A stretch of 64,000 nt of DNA. It comes from Saccharicrinis aurantiacus. GTDB lineage: Bacteria; Bacteroidota; Bacteroidia; Bacteroidales; Marinilabiliaceae. Position 1 is the stretch's first letter; every line of letters starts with the position of its first letter. Positions 34,342-49,300 of this stretch are shown piece by piece. The stretch is from assembly GCF_001660705.2 (NCBI RefSeq), contig NZ_LYBV02000007.1, positions 1 to 64,000 on the forward strand, in the 5' to 3' direction. The position numbers and the translations under genes are program-made. The notes below the pieces were generated by a model. It ran no database searches. It saw nothing but the letters and a program-made list of their open reading frames with translations, and had not been told where the DNA came from.

Positions 34342-37300
34342 ATGACTAAACTATATATGCGTTTAACAAACCTAATAACTATTTCTAGTTTAAGAATTTG
34401 TTTAATTTTATTTTTCGCTTTCGCAGTTAGTTCTGTATTTGCGCAAACAATGTCTTCATGTGGGTTAACTACATTAAATGGGGGTGATATTTTAGCAGAA
34501 GCATCTCCTGCCCCAATTTCTGGCCATGTTAACAATGGTTTTTGGGCAGATTTAGGTGGGTTAACACTTAATGATAATGGAACTGCAAGTAAAGCTGATG
34601 ATGATGAGTTATCTGGCTTTGTGGTAGGTAGTTCATATACCGTTATTTGGGAGCATACAGGAGGCACCCAATATGCAGTTGTTATAACAGCAACTCCAGA
34701 AGTTGTTGTTAACAAATGGGAATCTTATGGTTTTGACCCTTGTATAACGCCTTATAAGTTGAATATTGATTATGAATTTGAAGGAACAGGTAAGTTTGAA
34801 TTGGAATATTCTCATCCCTTATATGGTACGAGTCTACTTGCAGAAAGAGATGGAATAGGTCAGATATTCAATTCGGATGATCTTACGGCCTCTAGCTCAG
34901 CAACTCTTTTAAAACTTACCGATGCAAATGGTTGTGAAGCGGCAGTTGTAGGACAGACTGCAGATTTTACCTTAAGTGCAAATCCGATTGATCAAACCAT
35001 AAATTGGGGGTCTGACTGTACGGCTACTCCCACTTCTATTCAAATGTCTTCTAGTGAAGTAGGTGTTGATTATATATTAAAAATGGGATCAACGATTATT
35101 GAAGGTCCAGTTACAGGAAATGGCGCAGCAATTACATTCTCAGACCAAAATATAGCTGGAACATATGGTGTTTATGCTTTAAACAGCTGTTCTGGTGGCT
35201 CAGAGGTTTTAATGAGTTCGATTCATACAGTTTATGATAATCCAATAGCTCAAAATATTAGTATTGCAGAAGCAGCACCATATTGTTCTGGTAATACCTA
35301 TACCATAGGTTTAAATAATTCAGAAAGTGGAGTGGTTTATACATTATATAATCCGTCTAATACTTCTGTAAGTACAGTGACGGGTAATGGAAACCCAATT
35401 TCTTTCAACCCAGTAGTTCTTACATCAGGAACTTATAAAGTTACCGCAAAGGGTGGAACTTGCCCTGATGTTAATATGCTTAATGACGTAGAGATAGGAA
35501 CTGTTCCGGTAGTTTACAATGTAACAGGTAATACAGTTTGTGAAGGATCTAACCTAGTTGTCGGGCTGAGTAATAGTCAGGTTAGTGTTAACTATACGCT
35601 AAAATATGATAATGGAAGTTCTGTAATTGATCAGCAAATATTGTCAGGAACTAATTCATCCTTATCATTTAATAGTGTCACAGGTGTTGGAAGTTATTGG
35701 GTAGAAGCTGAAGATGTATCAGGATCATTGCCTGGTTGTACCTCAACTATGAACGGTACGGCATCAATTAATGCTTTACCCGAAGACCTACCTCTAATAA
35801 ATCAAGGAGTTGTATGCCCTAGTGGAGAGGTAAAGTTGGGTAGTAGTACAAACCCTACAGATCCATTAGTCACTTATACTTTGTTGCGTGATAATATATC
35901 GGTTCTAACTCTAAGCGGAAATGGTGGAGAGTTAACCTTTGGGGCCCAAACAACCACAGGAATATATACGGTTAATGCATCGTCAGGTGGCTGTACTAAA
36001 TTGATGACAGGTTCGTTGCAGGTTTTAAGTAATCCCACACCACAAAGTTTAACTACTAATAAAGATAAATATTGTAGCTCAGATGCTACTACAGGCGTTG
36101 TTTTTTCTTTAGGACCGGTTGAGAGTATTGTAGATTATCAGCTCGAACAATATGATGGTGTTAATTGGATACCTGTAGGATCGGTAAAAAAAGGTAATGA
36201 TGGGGATATAATCACTTGGTCGGATATGCCTGAAGGTATATATAGAGTGATGGGTAGTAATGCAGGTGGATGTTCTCAAGAAATGAGCGGTCAATTAACG
36301 ATTACTGTTACAAATCCACCTACAGCAGATGTTGTAGCACAATTACCTGATAGAAGATGTGAAAACGTACCGGGTGATTTTAAAATTGAAGTTGTATTAA
36401 CGGGAAACCCACCTTATAATTTTACTATAAAAGATGACAAGGGAGCAACGATTTCAACAGTAACTAATCACCCATCTAATAATTATACTATCGTAGTAAA
36501 TCCTTCTGATGCTGTAACAACCTACAGTATTATAGATCTTACGGATGCAGGAGGATGTAGTCCGGTTACTGGAACTACTACAGGTACAGTTTATGTAGAT
36601 CCTGTGCCTATTATTACTTTCGACCCAGCTAACCCGTCTGTTTGCGAAGGTTCAACAGTTAGTATTACCGCTTACGGAGCAGACACAGGAGGTACATATA
36701 CTTGGAGTGATGGTTTGGGTGTTAGTCAAACTATAACAGTAGGTCCAAACCCTCCAGGTAAAGATTATACAGTTATTGCTACAACTACTCATGGTTGTAC
36801 TAGTAATGAGTTAGTTAATGTAGTAGTTAACTCATTACCAGTAGTAGATTTTTCGCCTCCTTCAGGTACAAATAGTATTGAATATTGTGAGAATAATGGA
36901 GTAGTTCAGCTTACAGGAACTCCAGTAGGAGGTTCTTTTGTAGGGAGTGGTATTTTTGGAGATCAATTTGATCCTGCTGCTGCTAATATTGGAAGTAATT
37001 TTATTACCTATAATTTTACAAGTGTAGAGGGATGTACAAACTCAATAACTAAAGAAATTGTAGTAAATGAACTGCCTGTTGTTCGAATTGATAATTTGCA
37101 AACAACATATTGTTCTGATGCCGGTACAGTTACCGTTAATGGAGTGCCTGATGGCACAGCATCAGGTTCGATTGGTGAGTTTGAAGTTATTGGCTATCCA
37201 ACAGATAAAGGCTCATGGTGGGATTCAACAGATGGTACAGCAACCTTAAATGTAGGGGCAGCGATTACCGCTTTAGGATCACCTAAAACATTAACGTTCC

Positions 37301-40300
37301 GTTACACTTATACAGATCCTAAAGGGTGTACAACTTATGTTGATGAAACGACAACTTTACTAGAGCCCGTTAATGATAATATTTATTTTACAGGACTCGC
37401 AGCATCATGTGAGCAAGATCCTGCTGTTACTTTAGTAGCCTATTCAAGAAATCCCGCACAAGCTCTTGGTAGTGGAAGCTTTACAGGTCCTGGTATCTCA
37501 GATAATGGAGATGGAACGGCTATTTTTACTCCTTCTGATGCGGGAAGTGGTACGCATACTATAACCTTGAGCTACACTGATGCAAATGGTTGTGAAGGAT
37601 CATATTCAGAGACTTTAACTATTGGTGTACCTATTGATATCTCAGGTTTAGCAACTGAATATTGCTCCTCAGATAATGGACAATATCTACTGGAAGGAAG
37701 TGTAAATGGAAATGCTCCAGACCATACTGACGGTACAACTTTTGACGTTTATTATGTAGAGGGAGGAGTTAATGTAGAGGTAACTAAAAATGCAGGCAAT
37801 GGAACTTATTACTTTAAACCTTCAACATTATCTAACTCACCTAGTTTAGGATTAGGGGATTATGAAGTTATTTATAGATATAATGCTTCAGGTTGTAATA
37901 ATTCAACAACATCTGTTGTTAAAATTGTTGAGTCGGTTGATCCTACTTTCTTGATAGGAACAGAAACAATACCTTCAACAGGGCAAACAAATTTTTGCGA
38001 AAATAGTACAGCAGTTATACTTACTCCAAATGCAACTCTACCGAGTACTGCGGGTTCTAGTTTTTCTGGAAATGGAGTGGGAGGTAATTATTTTGTACCG
38101 AATGATGCAAGTGTTGTATTTAAACCAAATGCCAATACAATTACTCATACAGTAAGAAATATAGTAAATGGATTAACGTGTTTGACACAATCTACTAGAG
38201 ATGTGTATGTTACTCCGGTAGATGTGGCCATAAGTGGATTGAGCGCTAACTATTGTACAAATAATATAGATCAACAGATTACAGTAAGTGGAGCAGATGC
38301 AAGTGATGGAATTGCTACATTTACAGCTACTTTAAATGGAAGTACTACACCGTTCTTAGTTGATAATACTAACAATACGGCTACAATTAAACCGTCAGTT
38401 GGAGCAGGTGTTTACGAAGTTACTATGCATTTCACTAAAACATCGGATGGTTGTGAAACAACAGTTGTTCAATTAGTTGAAGTTTATGCTTCCAATCCGG
38501 TTACTTTTTCAGGCTTGGCTGACGGAGATAAAATATGTCAATCATCATCGGCAATTACATTACGAGGTGATATGCCTAACGGAGGTGTTGGAAACTTTGT
38601 TGAAAATGTTGCAGGTATTAGTAACAGTGGGATTGATGATTTAGGTAATAATGTTGTTGCTGATGATGGTGTGGGAATTTTTACCCCGACATCTATGCCA
38701 CTAACACCATACACCATTATTTATGAATATACTAATGCAGATGGCTGTAAAACATCTGCTGAAAAAACTGTTGATATTGTAGGAGATCCTTCTACTTTAT
38801 ATGATGTTATCGGTGGTGGCGCTTATTGTGATGATGCAACAACGAAAGGTGTTGTTGTGGGCTTAAGTGGTTCAAACACAGGTGTTACGTATGAATTATT
38901 ATTAGGAGGATTAAGTTTAACGCCAAAGGTAACATTTGCTGGGAATGGTAATGCTTTCAATTTTACAGATACTGGAGATGATACCGGAAATGACCAACTA
39001 TTTGTAATTGAAGGTTTTTATACTGTAAGTGCATTACAAAATGGATGTGATGCACTTATGAACGGAAGCGTTCTTATTGAACAGTATGAATTGGTTTTGC
39101 AGGAAGAATCTAAAACGGATATTACCTGTAATGGATATGAAGACGGTACTGTTACTTTAAAAACTACGGGCGGAAGTGGATCTTATGAATATTCAAAAGA
39201 TGCAAGTAGTAAGTTAGATGCTAGTGCTACTTGGCAATCATCATCTAAATTTGAAGGTTTAGCAATTGGTGTGCATGAATTTTCTGTGAGAGATTTATCA
39301 TCGGTTGCTTGTGAGAAGATAAAAACATTATCTGTAACAATTTCAGAACCAAGTGCCATTGTAGTTACCGATCTTATTGCTCAGAAAATTAAAGTCGGAT
39401 GTACACCATGCACAGCAGGTGGAGATTGTGAAGGTAGTGCAACAATTACTATTACTGGTGGTAGTCCTGATTTTATAACATATCCAGGAGTAGGGTATAA
39501 AATATTATGGTCAACTGGTGGGACAGACCTAGTAGAAGTAGGTATGCCAGTTGGTATACATAGTGTAGTTGTTACTGATGGTAATAACTGTACACAATCT
39601 ATTAATGTTGAGATTGAAGCAAACGACCCAATTTTATTTACAGAAGTATTAGCAAGTCATGTTGATAATATTTGTAATGGAAGTAGTGATGGTATTTTTG
39701 TTGTTAAGGCAGAAGGAGGATCAGGTTCATTCCAATTTAATTTAAATGATCCGGCAATTTCACCAACCACTTGGGTGGAGAGTAATTATGGAAGTACTGG
39801 TGATGAATATGAAGTTGTTAATTTACCATCTGGATTACATAATATTTGGGTAAGAGATAAAGACCCAATGTATAGTAGATGTATTACTCAAATTCCAACC
39901 CCAATAGAAATAACAGAACCAGTAGCTTTATCGGTTTTGGAGGAATCTCAAAAAGGAATTTCTTGTAACGCTGCTATTGATGGTTCATTTATAGTAAGAG
40001 CGTCAGGAGGTTCTGGTTCATATAATTTCACACAAGATAATCCTTCAATAATTCCCGTACCTGATTGGAAACCAGCTAATAATGGAATTGATGGCTTTGA
40101 AGTTAATGGAATTGGAGCCGGATCTTACTCAGTTTGGGTACAAGATATGAATGCAATAAATTGTGCAGTTGCAATGGTAGATGTGCAACTGTCTGATATA
40201 CTTGCTCTTGATTTCGATTTGATAGATCATACTGATGTAGATTGTTTTTCAAGCAATAGTGGTAGGATAGAAGTTTTAGCCAAAGGAGGGAGTGGTAATT

Positions 40301-43300
40301 ATGTTTACTCTTGGTTTGATGCTAGTATGGTGAAATTCTCTAGCGATTCTTATATTGAGAATCAATATGCTGGTACTTATACTCTAGAGATTTCTGATTT
40401 GCCAAATTCATGTGGTCCTGTCACACAAACTTTTACAATTAACCAACCCGCAGATTTGCCAGATGTTACTAATGTTATCATTACATCCACAGATTGTTCT
40501 ACAGAATCAAAAGGTTCTATTAGTCTGAATGTAATAGGAGGAACAAAACCTTATACTAATATAACCTGGAGTAATGGAGAAACGAATGTTGAAAGAATTG
40601 AAAATCTTTCCGCAGGTTCGTACTCTATTAGTGTTGAAGATGCTAATGGTTGTATTTTTGAAAATTCGACGACACCATACACAGTTGGTAGTTTGCCCGA
40701 TATTATTCTGGAGCGTGCTGTAACTTTGACGCATAATAATTGTTATGGTGATAATAGTGGAACTCTAAATCTAAAAGTTGATGGTGGTTCGGGTAACTAT
40801 AAATTTAAATTAGATGGACCTGTTATTATAGATTGGACATCACCCGTTCCGGTTACTAATGATGAGCATACTTTTATAGATTTACCTTTTGGAAATTATA
40901 CCCTCTTAGTTCAAGATGCTAATAATCCAGATTGTGAATATACTTTAGGTACTTATACTATTAATCAAGAAAATGAAATTCTGTTAACTACAATTAATGT
41001 TGATGATGTCGATTGTTACGGAAGTAGTAATGGTAGTATAGAAATACAAGCAAGTGGCGGTTCAGGCGATTATGATTACAGTTTAGATAATGGTGCAACT
41101 TGGTTAAATACAAAACTACCTGGCTTACATAAATTTACAGGTTTATATAAGGGAACATATTATATAAAAGTAAGAGATTATAATAACCCGTCTTGCGTTA
41201 GTGTAAACGTTTTAAATGAAGAAGTTTCTGAACCTCAGCTAATTGAAATTATAAAGGTGGATATTGAAGGTGCTTCGTGTTATTCATCTACTGATGGTAA
41301 GGTTACTGTTACAGCGCAAGGAGGAAGTGGTAATTATGATTACTACTGTGTAGAAACTTCAACATGGCAGGCGAGTAATATATTTACAGGTTTACCACTT
41401 GGTTCATATACATTTATTGTGCAAGAGCAAAGTTTACCAGGTTGTGCATCTGCAACTTCGTCAGCTGTAATTATGACTAGCCCTCTTGATTTTTCTACTA
41501 CCTATAGTGAAACTCATGTTCAGTGTAATGGAGCCAACGATGGTATTATTGAATTTGAAACTGAGTATTCAAATGGAAGTGGTGGTGTTTTTGAGTATTC
41601 TATTGATAATGGAGTTTCTTGGTTTCCATCTCCGCTATCAGGACTGGCCCCTGACTTTTATAATGTATTAGTAAAGGATGTAAATAACGGATGTACTAAA
41701 CTACTAAGTAATACAATTCAAATTACAGAGCCAACTCAACTGGTTTATATTGAGGATGTAAGAAAAGATATTTCATGTTTTGGAGATACAGACGGTGAAG
41801 TAAAAATTACAGTTTCTGGCGGAACTACTCCTTATGCTTATCAGTGGACAGGTGTTAGCGATGCTAATGGAGGAAAAACCAATCATATTACTAACTTGTC
41901 TGCTGGAGATTATGCTGTTTCAATTACTGATAATAATGGTTGTTTTATTTCACCACAACCAAAGTTCACGGTTGGAGACGTTTTAGAGATTGATGCGCAA
42001 TTTACCAATACTCATATTGCCATTGGTGGTCAAAATACAGGTTCCATTGTTATAAATACAATTACTGGTGGCCCAAGTACAGATTATTCTGTTCTCTGGG
42101 ATGATGGCTCCACGGGCATGTCACGTAATAATTTATTTGCTGGAACATATACATTTACAATTACAAGTGGAACTGCTCCTAACTTATGTACGAAAGACTA
42201 TACAGTAAACTTAATTGATGAGTCTGCGACTTTAGATTTCGATTTGACTGCTACGGATGCTAAATGTTATGGTGATAATGGAAATATAGAAGTCAGTATT
42301 AAATCAGGTAATCCTAATTATGATATTATATGGTATAAGGCTGGTGTTGAATTAGGTACTTTGAGTACAGGTAATATTATCACAAATATTTCTGTATCAG
42401 CTGGAAATTATGAAGTAAAGGTTATTGATAATGCTGGTGGGGATATTACAAAAACAATTGCAGTTATTGAACCTCTAGAATTTAATTCTGTTCTTAATCT
42501 AACTAAAGATATTGAATGTTATGGATTAGATGGGACCTTGAGTGTTGTTGTAAGTGGAAGTGCTTGGGATATTGACCCAGATGCTACTAAGTATGAAGTA
42601 GCCTGGACTGATCCTGATGGGCTTGCTTTTGGTTATGGAACATTAGCGACTGAAGGTATCCAGACTGGTTTGCTAAAACCGGGTCCATATACAGTTTCTG
42701 TTTATCCGAGTGCTTATGTGGGTTGTAATCAGTTGCATACCATTGAGTTGTCAGATCCAGATCCTCTCGGTATTAATATTGATAAGGTTGAGTCAGTAAA
42801 GTGTTCTGGCGGTAGTGATGGCTCTATAAGTATTACTCCAACTGGGCGTCCTAGTGGTCATGGCTATACATACTCTTGGCGTACATCTATTGATGGAGGT
42901 ACCAATTGGTCAGGTTTAACAGATAATACAGCTACAATTATTAATAAACCAGCTGGTTTATACGAAGTTACCATCCAATCTGTGAGTTCAGCATGTAGTT
43001 TTGTTTCGGGGATCATAGAAATAGGTGAGCCAGATCCAGTATCGGCCTTAATAACTAAAGAAGATATTATTACTTGTTATGGTGATAATTCTGGTTCAAT
43101 TCAATTAACAAATATAACAGGTGGTAAACTCCCATATAATTACAATTTAAATGGAGTTAATAAGCAACTGGGTACTAATATTAATAATGAAAGTATTATA
43201 GGATTATTATCAGGGAATTATAGTATTTTAATTAAGGATGCTAACAACTGTGAAAGTGCTCTATATTCAGAAAATATAAGCGAACCGGCTGAGTTAGTGG

Positions 43301-46300
43301 TTAAAATTATAAATTCAACTATTGATTGTGACGACCCAACTACAGGTTCTATAATTTTCTCAATTGAAGGGGGAAGATTGAATGCATCTAATAATCAAAC
43401 TTACGGAGTAACTGTAAGTCCAGATGGAAAGTCGGATATAGTAATTGGTACTGTTGTTAATAATATTGGGGGAGCTATTGTAGTAAATGATCCTTTATTA
43501 CAAAGTTTAGAACCAAATCATTATGTTATAAAGGTAGTTGACCTTGAGTCAAATGCTGTTTCTAAATGTGAAGTGCTAAATGATGTAACTCTTGAGTTAA
43601 TTGAAGCTACCGGCTCAATAAGTAATGCAACATGTTTGGGTATAAATAATGGATCTATTAGTAATGTTATCATAACAGGTACAAGTGGCAATTATGATTT
43701 TTCATGGAGATCTGATGACGGTGGTACAGGTTTTGATTCTGCAAATTTAAATCAATCCGGATTATCCGTAGGAACATATACATTATCTGTAACAGATAAA
43801 GATAGAGGATCTTGTATTGTTGAGTTTGATTTTATAATTGACTATGAGCATACTGTAACAATTGTTGGAGATATAAAAGATGTTGTTTGTAATAGCGAAG
43901 AAACAGGAGCTATTAACATTGATGTCCGTGATGGAGGTGTTAATACTTTGTATCAATGGTCTGGGCCTCCTTCGTTTACATTCGCAGATGCTACTTTAAA
44001 AGACCAAGGCAGTTTGATAGCAGGTACTTATGCTGTTACAATAGAGACCACTTTAAGTAGTGAGCAATGTAATGCAACACAGAGTTTTACAGTAAATGAA
44101 CCAGGAGAAATTACTTTTAACTCATACTTCGAAGTTACTAATTGTGATCCTTATCAACGTACGCTTAAAGTTGATAATGAAAATGGTGGTTCTGGAGCAT
44201 ATGAATTTAAATGGACAGGCCCACCTTTCAACCCTGTAGTGCCAGTTGACCCGAAAAGTGTATTAATTACACAAGGGGGAGAATATAGTATTACATTAAC
44301 TGATAAAAATTTATGTTCGGCGCAACAGGTAGTTTCTGTACCAGAAGAAATGAGTATTGCTCCTACAATTAATTCCGTTACTTGTAATGGGGGTGAAAAT
44401 GGAAGTATTGTTTTAAACTTAAGCGGAGGTAATACTGTAAATGCATTCTCTTTCGCTTGGACAGGTCCTAATGGTTACACTTCTAGTAATAGAAATATCG
44501 ATAAATTATTTGCTGGTGATTATACAATTGTTATTACAGATCTCAATGAGAAAGATGGCTTAGGTGCCTGCTCTCTAACAGAGGTTATTACGGTTGGTGA
44601 ACCAAGTGAGATCGTCATAGACCCCACAATTGTAAATACATCATGTTTTGGCGAGTCAAATGGGCAAATTGAAATTGAGGTATCAGGAGGTACTGCACCC
44701 TATTTATATAACTGGAGTCCTGTTGTAGGTTCTAATTTAGCTACTAATAAAGACCAATTTAATCTACCAGCAGATTCTTACTCTGTTACTGTAACGGATG
44801 ATGCGAAGTGTATAAGTACTGTTAATATTCAAGTTGAGCAAGATGAAGAAATTCAGTTATCTACAGTAGTAACTGAAACTCTTTGTGATGGTTCTGGCGG
44901 TGCAATAGACCTTACGGCAACAGGTGGATCTGGAAGTGGGTTTACTTATGATTGGAGTTCAGCAGACGGTAGTGGTTTAGTTCAAGGAAGTGAAGATCAG
45001 TCTAACCTTACCGGAGGAACATATACAGTTATTGTATCCGATACAGGAAACGGTCGTAGTTGTTCTGCTAGTATTTCAGAAACGATTACTCATAATATTT
45101 CGATCGTTAATGAGTCTCTTACTGATGTTACATGTTTAGGCAATAGTAATGGAGCAATAGCATTCGAGGTAATTGGAGGGGATGGTAATTATACTTATGA
45201 GTGGACTACTATATTAGGTGATGCTTCGCGTATAGTGGATGGTAATAGAGATCAAAATGGTTTAAGCGTAGGAACTTACCAGGTAACCATTACGGACGGA
45301 CGAACAGACGTTAATACCGTTGATTGTTCTATTACAAAGCAATTTGAAATTGTACCAACAAATAGTTTATACGTTAGTGTTGCAGTATTTGATTCTGAGA
45401 TGTGTTTTAACGAAGCAACGGGAAGTCTTGAGGCTACTGTTACTGGCGGGTCAGGAGATTATAAGTACTTTTGGAACGATGTAGAAGGTATTAATAAAAT
45501 TGAAAATGCCACACAAGGAACCTATAAATTAGAGGTTATAGATAATGTACTAGGTTGTTCTTGGGTGAGTTCACATACAGTTAACGGTCCAACAGCACCT
45601 TTATTAATTGATAATATTGATGTTACTAATGTACTTTGTTTTGGTGAGGCTACTGGTGAAATACTAGTTTCTGTATCCGGCGGTACAAAGGGAACAATTG
45701 GTGATGGATACACTTACACATGGTCTGGAGCCTCTACTGCAATTGGCTCAAACCCTGTCGATTTAGTTTCAGGAACGTATAATTTAACAGTAACTGATAA
45801 TAATGGTTGTGAAGTAAAATCGGGAGATATTGAAATTACTCAACCTTCTAATCATATAAGTATTACAAATCCTGTTATTACAGATGTCTCCGTTACTAAC
45901 GGAACAGATGGCCAAATTCAGGTAGATATTACAGGAGGTATAAGTCCTTATAGCATTGAGTGGTTTGATGCTGCAAATAGTAGTGTAGGTGTTGTTAACC
46001 CATTAAGTGGTATTGGTTCAGGAACCTATCGTATTATTGCTACCGACAATAACGGATGCACCACCGAATTAACTAATCAGAAAGTAGTTGAACCAGGTGA
46101 GGATCTGGCATTTGAAAAAGTAGTTCATAATGTTAGTCCTTGTAATGGTGCAGATAATGGAGAAATACATATAAATCGTGTTTACGGAGGTTTTCCTATT
46201 GGAGGAACAGCATACCGTATTCAGGTAAACGGACCTGGGGTTAATGAAGATGTTAATGCAACTAACTTAAGTCTAACTAATCTTGTCCCTGGTGATTATA

Positions 46301-49300
46301 TTATTACAATTACTGATAATGTACCTGTTACAATTACAGAAACCATCACAATTACTCAGCCATCACCTTTATCTATTGTAACTACTAAACTTAGTGATGT
46401 TGATTGTTTTAATAGCTCAACAGGAATAATTGAAGTGGAGGTATCAGGAGGTACACCTGATGGTGCAGCAAATTATATAGTAGAAATACAAAGTGATGAA
46501 GGTTATACAAGTTCAAATGCCACAGTAAAAGCAGATATTCCTTTTACCTTTTCAAATTTACCTGCAGGTAATTATACAATTACAGTTAAAGATCACGCAG
46601 ATGATTTTGATACAAAATTACCAAATAGAGGAAGGTGTGAGGCCTCTGATTATAAGTTACTAACACAACCTCATGCTACTGTTGAACTATCGTCTATTGG
46701 AGGTATCAATACAATTTGTAGTGGTGATAGTTATCAAATGGCTTTAAGTACTTCAAATTGGGATTTTGCTAGTCAGGGCTCCTTTAAAGTTGCAGTATAC
46801 GATGGTTTTACAACAGAAGAGTATGTTGTAGATCAAACACCTTTTATATTTTCGGTTACTCCTTCAACTTCTCGTAATTACGAAATTACAAAAGTGTTTG
46901 ACGTCGCAGTTAGTACTTGTTTAAAAGGAGATTTTGTAAGCAATAAAGTTATTCTTACAGTGAACCAATTGCCAGAAGCAAGTTTATCTGGAACATCAGA
47001 AATTTGCGAAGATGGTGAAGTAATGCTTACAGCAACTCTATCAGGTACAAAACCATTTGATATTACTTGGGTTGATAATAATAATGGTACTTCAAATACA
47101 GTTGCAATTGATGATTATAAGTATTCGTTTACAGATAGGCCTAACGGAGATGCGCAATATCAAATTTTTAACATAACTGATGCTAATAGCTGTTCAAATG
47201 TGGGAAGTGGGATAGTTGATGTTGCTATTAACGATAAGCCTTTTGTTACATTATCAGGAAGTACTTCTATATGCGTCGGGAATAGTACAATATTAAATAT
47301 TGATTTTGTTAACGGTACTGCACCGTACATAATTACATATACAGAAAACGGAACAGAAGGGACTGCTGTAATTGCTCAATCAAGCATAGTAGGTACTATT
47401 TATGCTTGGGTTGTTAATCCTCTTGAAACTACCGACTACGAAATTACTGCAATAACTGATGGTAATGGCTGCCAGATGGATATTACTACTCCTGTGCAAG
47501 CAAGTGTTGTTGTTAATCAGTTGCCAGAGCGCATAGCAGAAATTAATAGCAACACTGATCTTACAGGTGTTTGCCAAGGGCAGATTAGTGTTGATTATTC
47601 TATTGATGCAGTTACTTATGCAACTAATTACGTTTGGACTCCACCTGCTGGTATAAGTATCATATCAGGTAATGGAACCACAAGTATTATCACTGATATC
47701 GATAGAGATTTCACAGGTGGATATATACAAGTGTATGCAGAGAATGCTTGTGGTACAAGTTCATTAACTGAGAAATGGATTACAGCTAATTTATTACCAG
47801 ACCCGATAACTATTGCACCAACAGGGCCAACTAATATTTGTGAGGCCGAGAAAGGTTTAATCTATAGTATTGATCCAGTTGCTAATGCAACAGCCTATGA
47901 ATGGAGTTTACCAACAGGGCTATTATTGCAAGGAGACGGTACAGGAACTTCTATATTAGTTAATATTGATCCTAATGTTCCATCAACAACTGGCGTAATA
48001 AAGGTCAGACCTAAAAATGATTGTAGCAATACAGAACCGTGGTCGCCTGAACTTACTGTAGTTGTAACAGCTTTACCAATTGCTAATGCAGGTTCTGATG
48101 ATAGAGTTTGTGAAACTATATACACTATGGATGCAGTTCCTCATTTAGGAGATGAAACTGGGGAATGGAAGATAATTAAAGGTTCGGCTCAATTTGTAAA
48201 TAATGCCGACAAAGTATTGCCAAATGTTGCGATATACAATTTATCACAAGGTGAAAATACTTTGGTATGGACAGTTACCAATACAGTGAGTACTTGTACA
48301 AGCTCAGATACGGTTACCATAAATAATGATCAACTAACTGTTACTGCTCAGGTAGCACAATCACCTGTTTGTGGAGGAGAAGCTGAACTTATTGGAACAC
48401 CTGTAAGTTCTTTGATAGAAGCAGAAAGTGGTGAATGGACTATTGTTACAGGTAGTGGAAGTATTGCAGATGCAACATCCGACCAAACAACAATCTCTAA
48501 TTTAGCACAAGGGACTAATGTATTACGTTGGACTATTCGAAAGAAAGCTTGTGAGACTTTTGCTGAAGTAACCATTGTAAATGATAATCCTACAGAATCT
48601 ATTATATATGATGCTTCTGATGCACGTGTTTCAATACAAGATTTAGTTTGTCAAACAACATCAACTACTCTTAGAGGAAGTACTCCATTAAGTGACGAAA
48701 GTGGTTATTGGAGAGTAGAATCGGGGCAAGTTAATATTGATAATTTAGATAGTCCTACTATAAGTATTACAAATATTCAAAAGGGAGATCATGTTTTAAG
48801 TTGGAATATCCTGCGAGGTGGATGTATATCTACTAGTCTTGTTATGATTAGAAATAATGCATTAGAAGTTGATGCTGGTATTGACAACTTTACTTGTGAT
48901 GGAACTTATATTTTAGAAGGAACAGAGCCGAATAGTGCAAATGCTGAAACAGGTATGTGGACAACTAGTAATGGTGCAGCTTTTGATGATGCCTCATTAT
49001 TTAATACGGCGGTTTCTAACATGGGTGATGGGAATAATGAATTTATATGGACATTAACACGTAATGGGTGTTCATCACCGGCCTCAGTAATTATTAGTAA
49101 TGATAAACCGCAGGATGCTAAAATTGTTGGTGATGTAGGTGAAGAAGAAATATGTGGAGATTCAATATTAATGTATGCAGTTTCAGTATCTACAGATATG
49201 GGTATTGGATCTTGGAGTGTAATTAGTGGTTCAGGAAGCATAGATAATCCCTTAGATCCAAATACGCTGGTTACTGGTATTGGTCAAGGCGAAAATATAT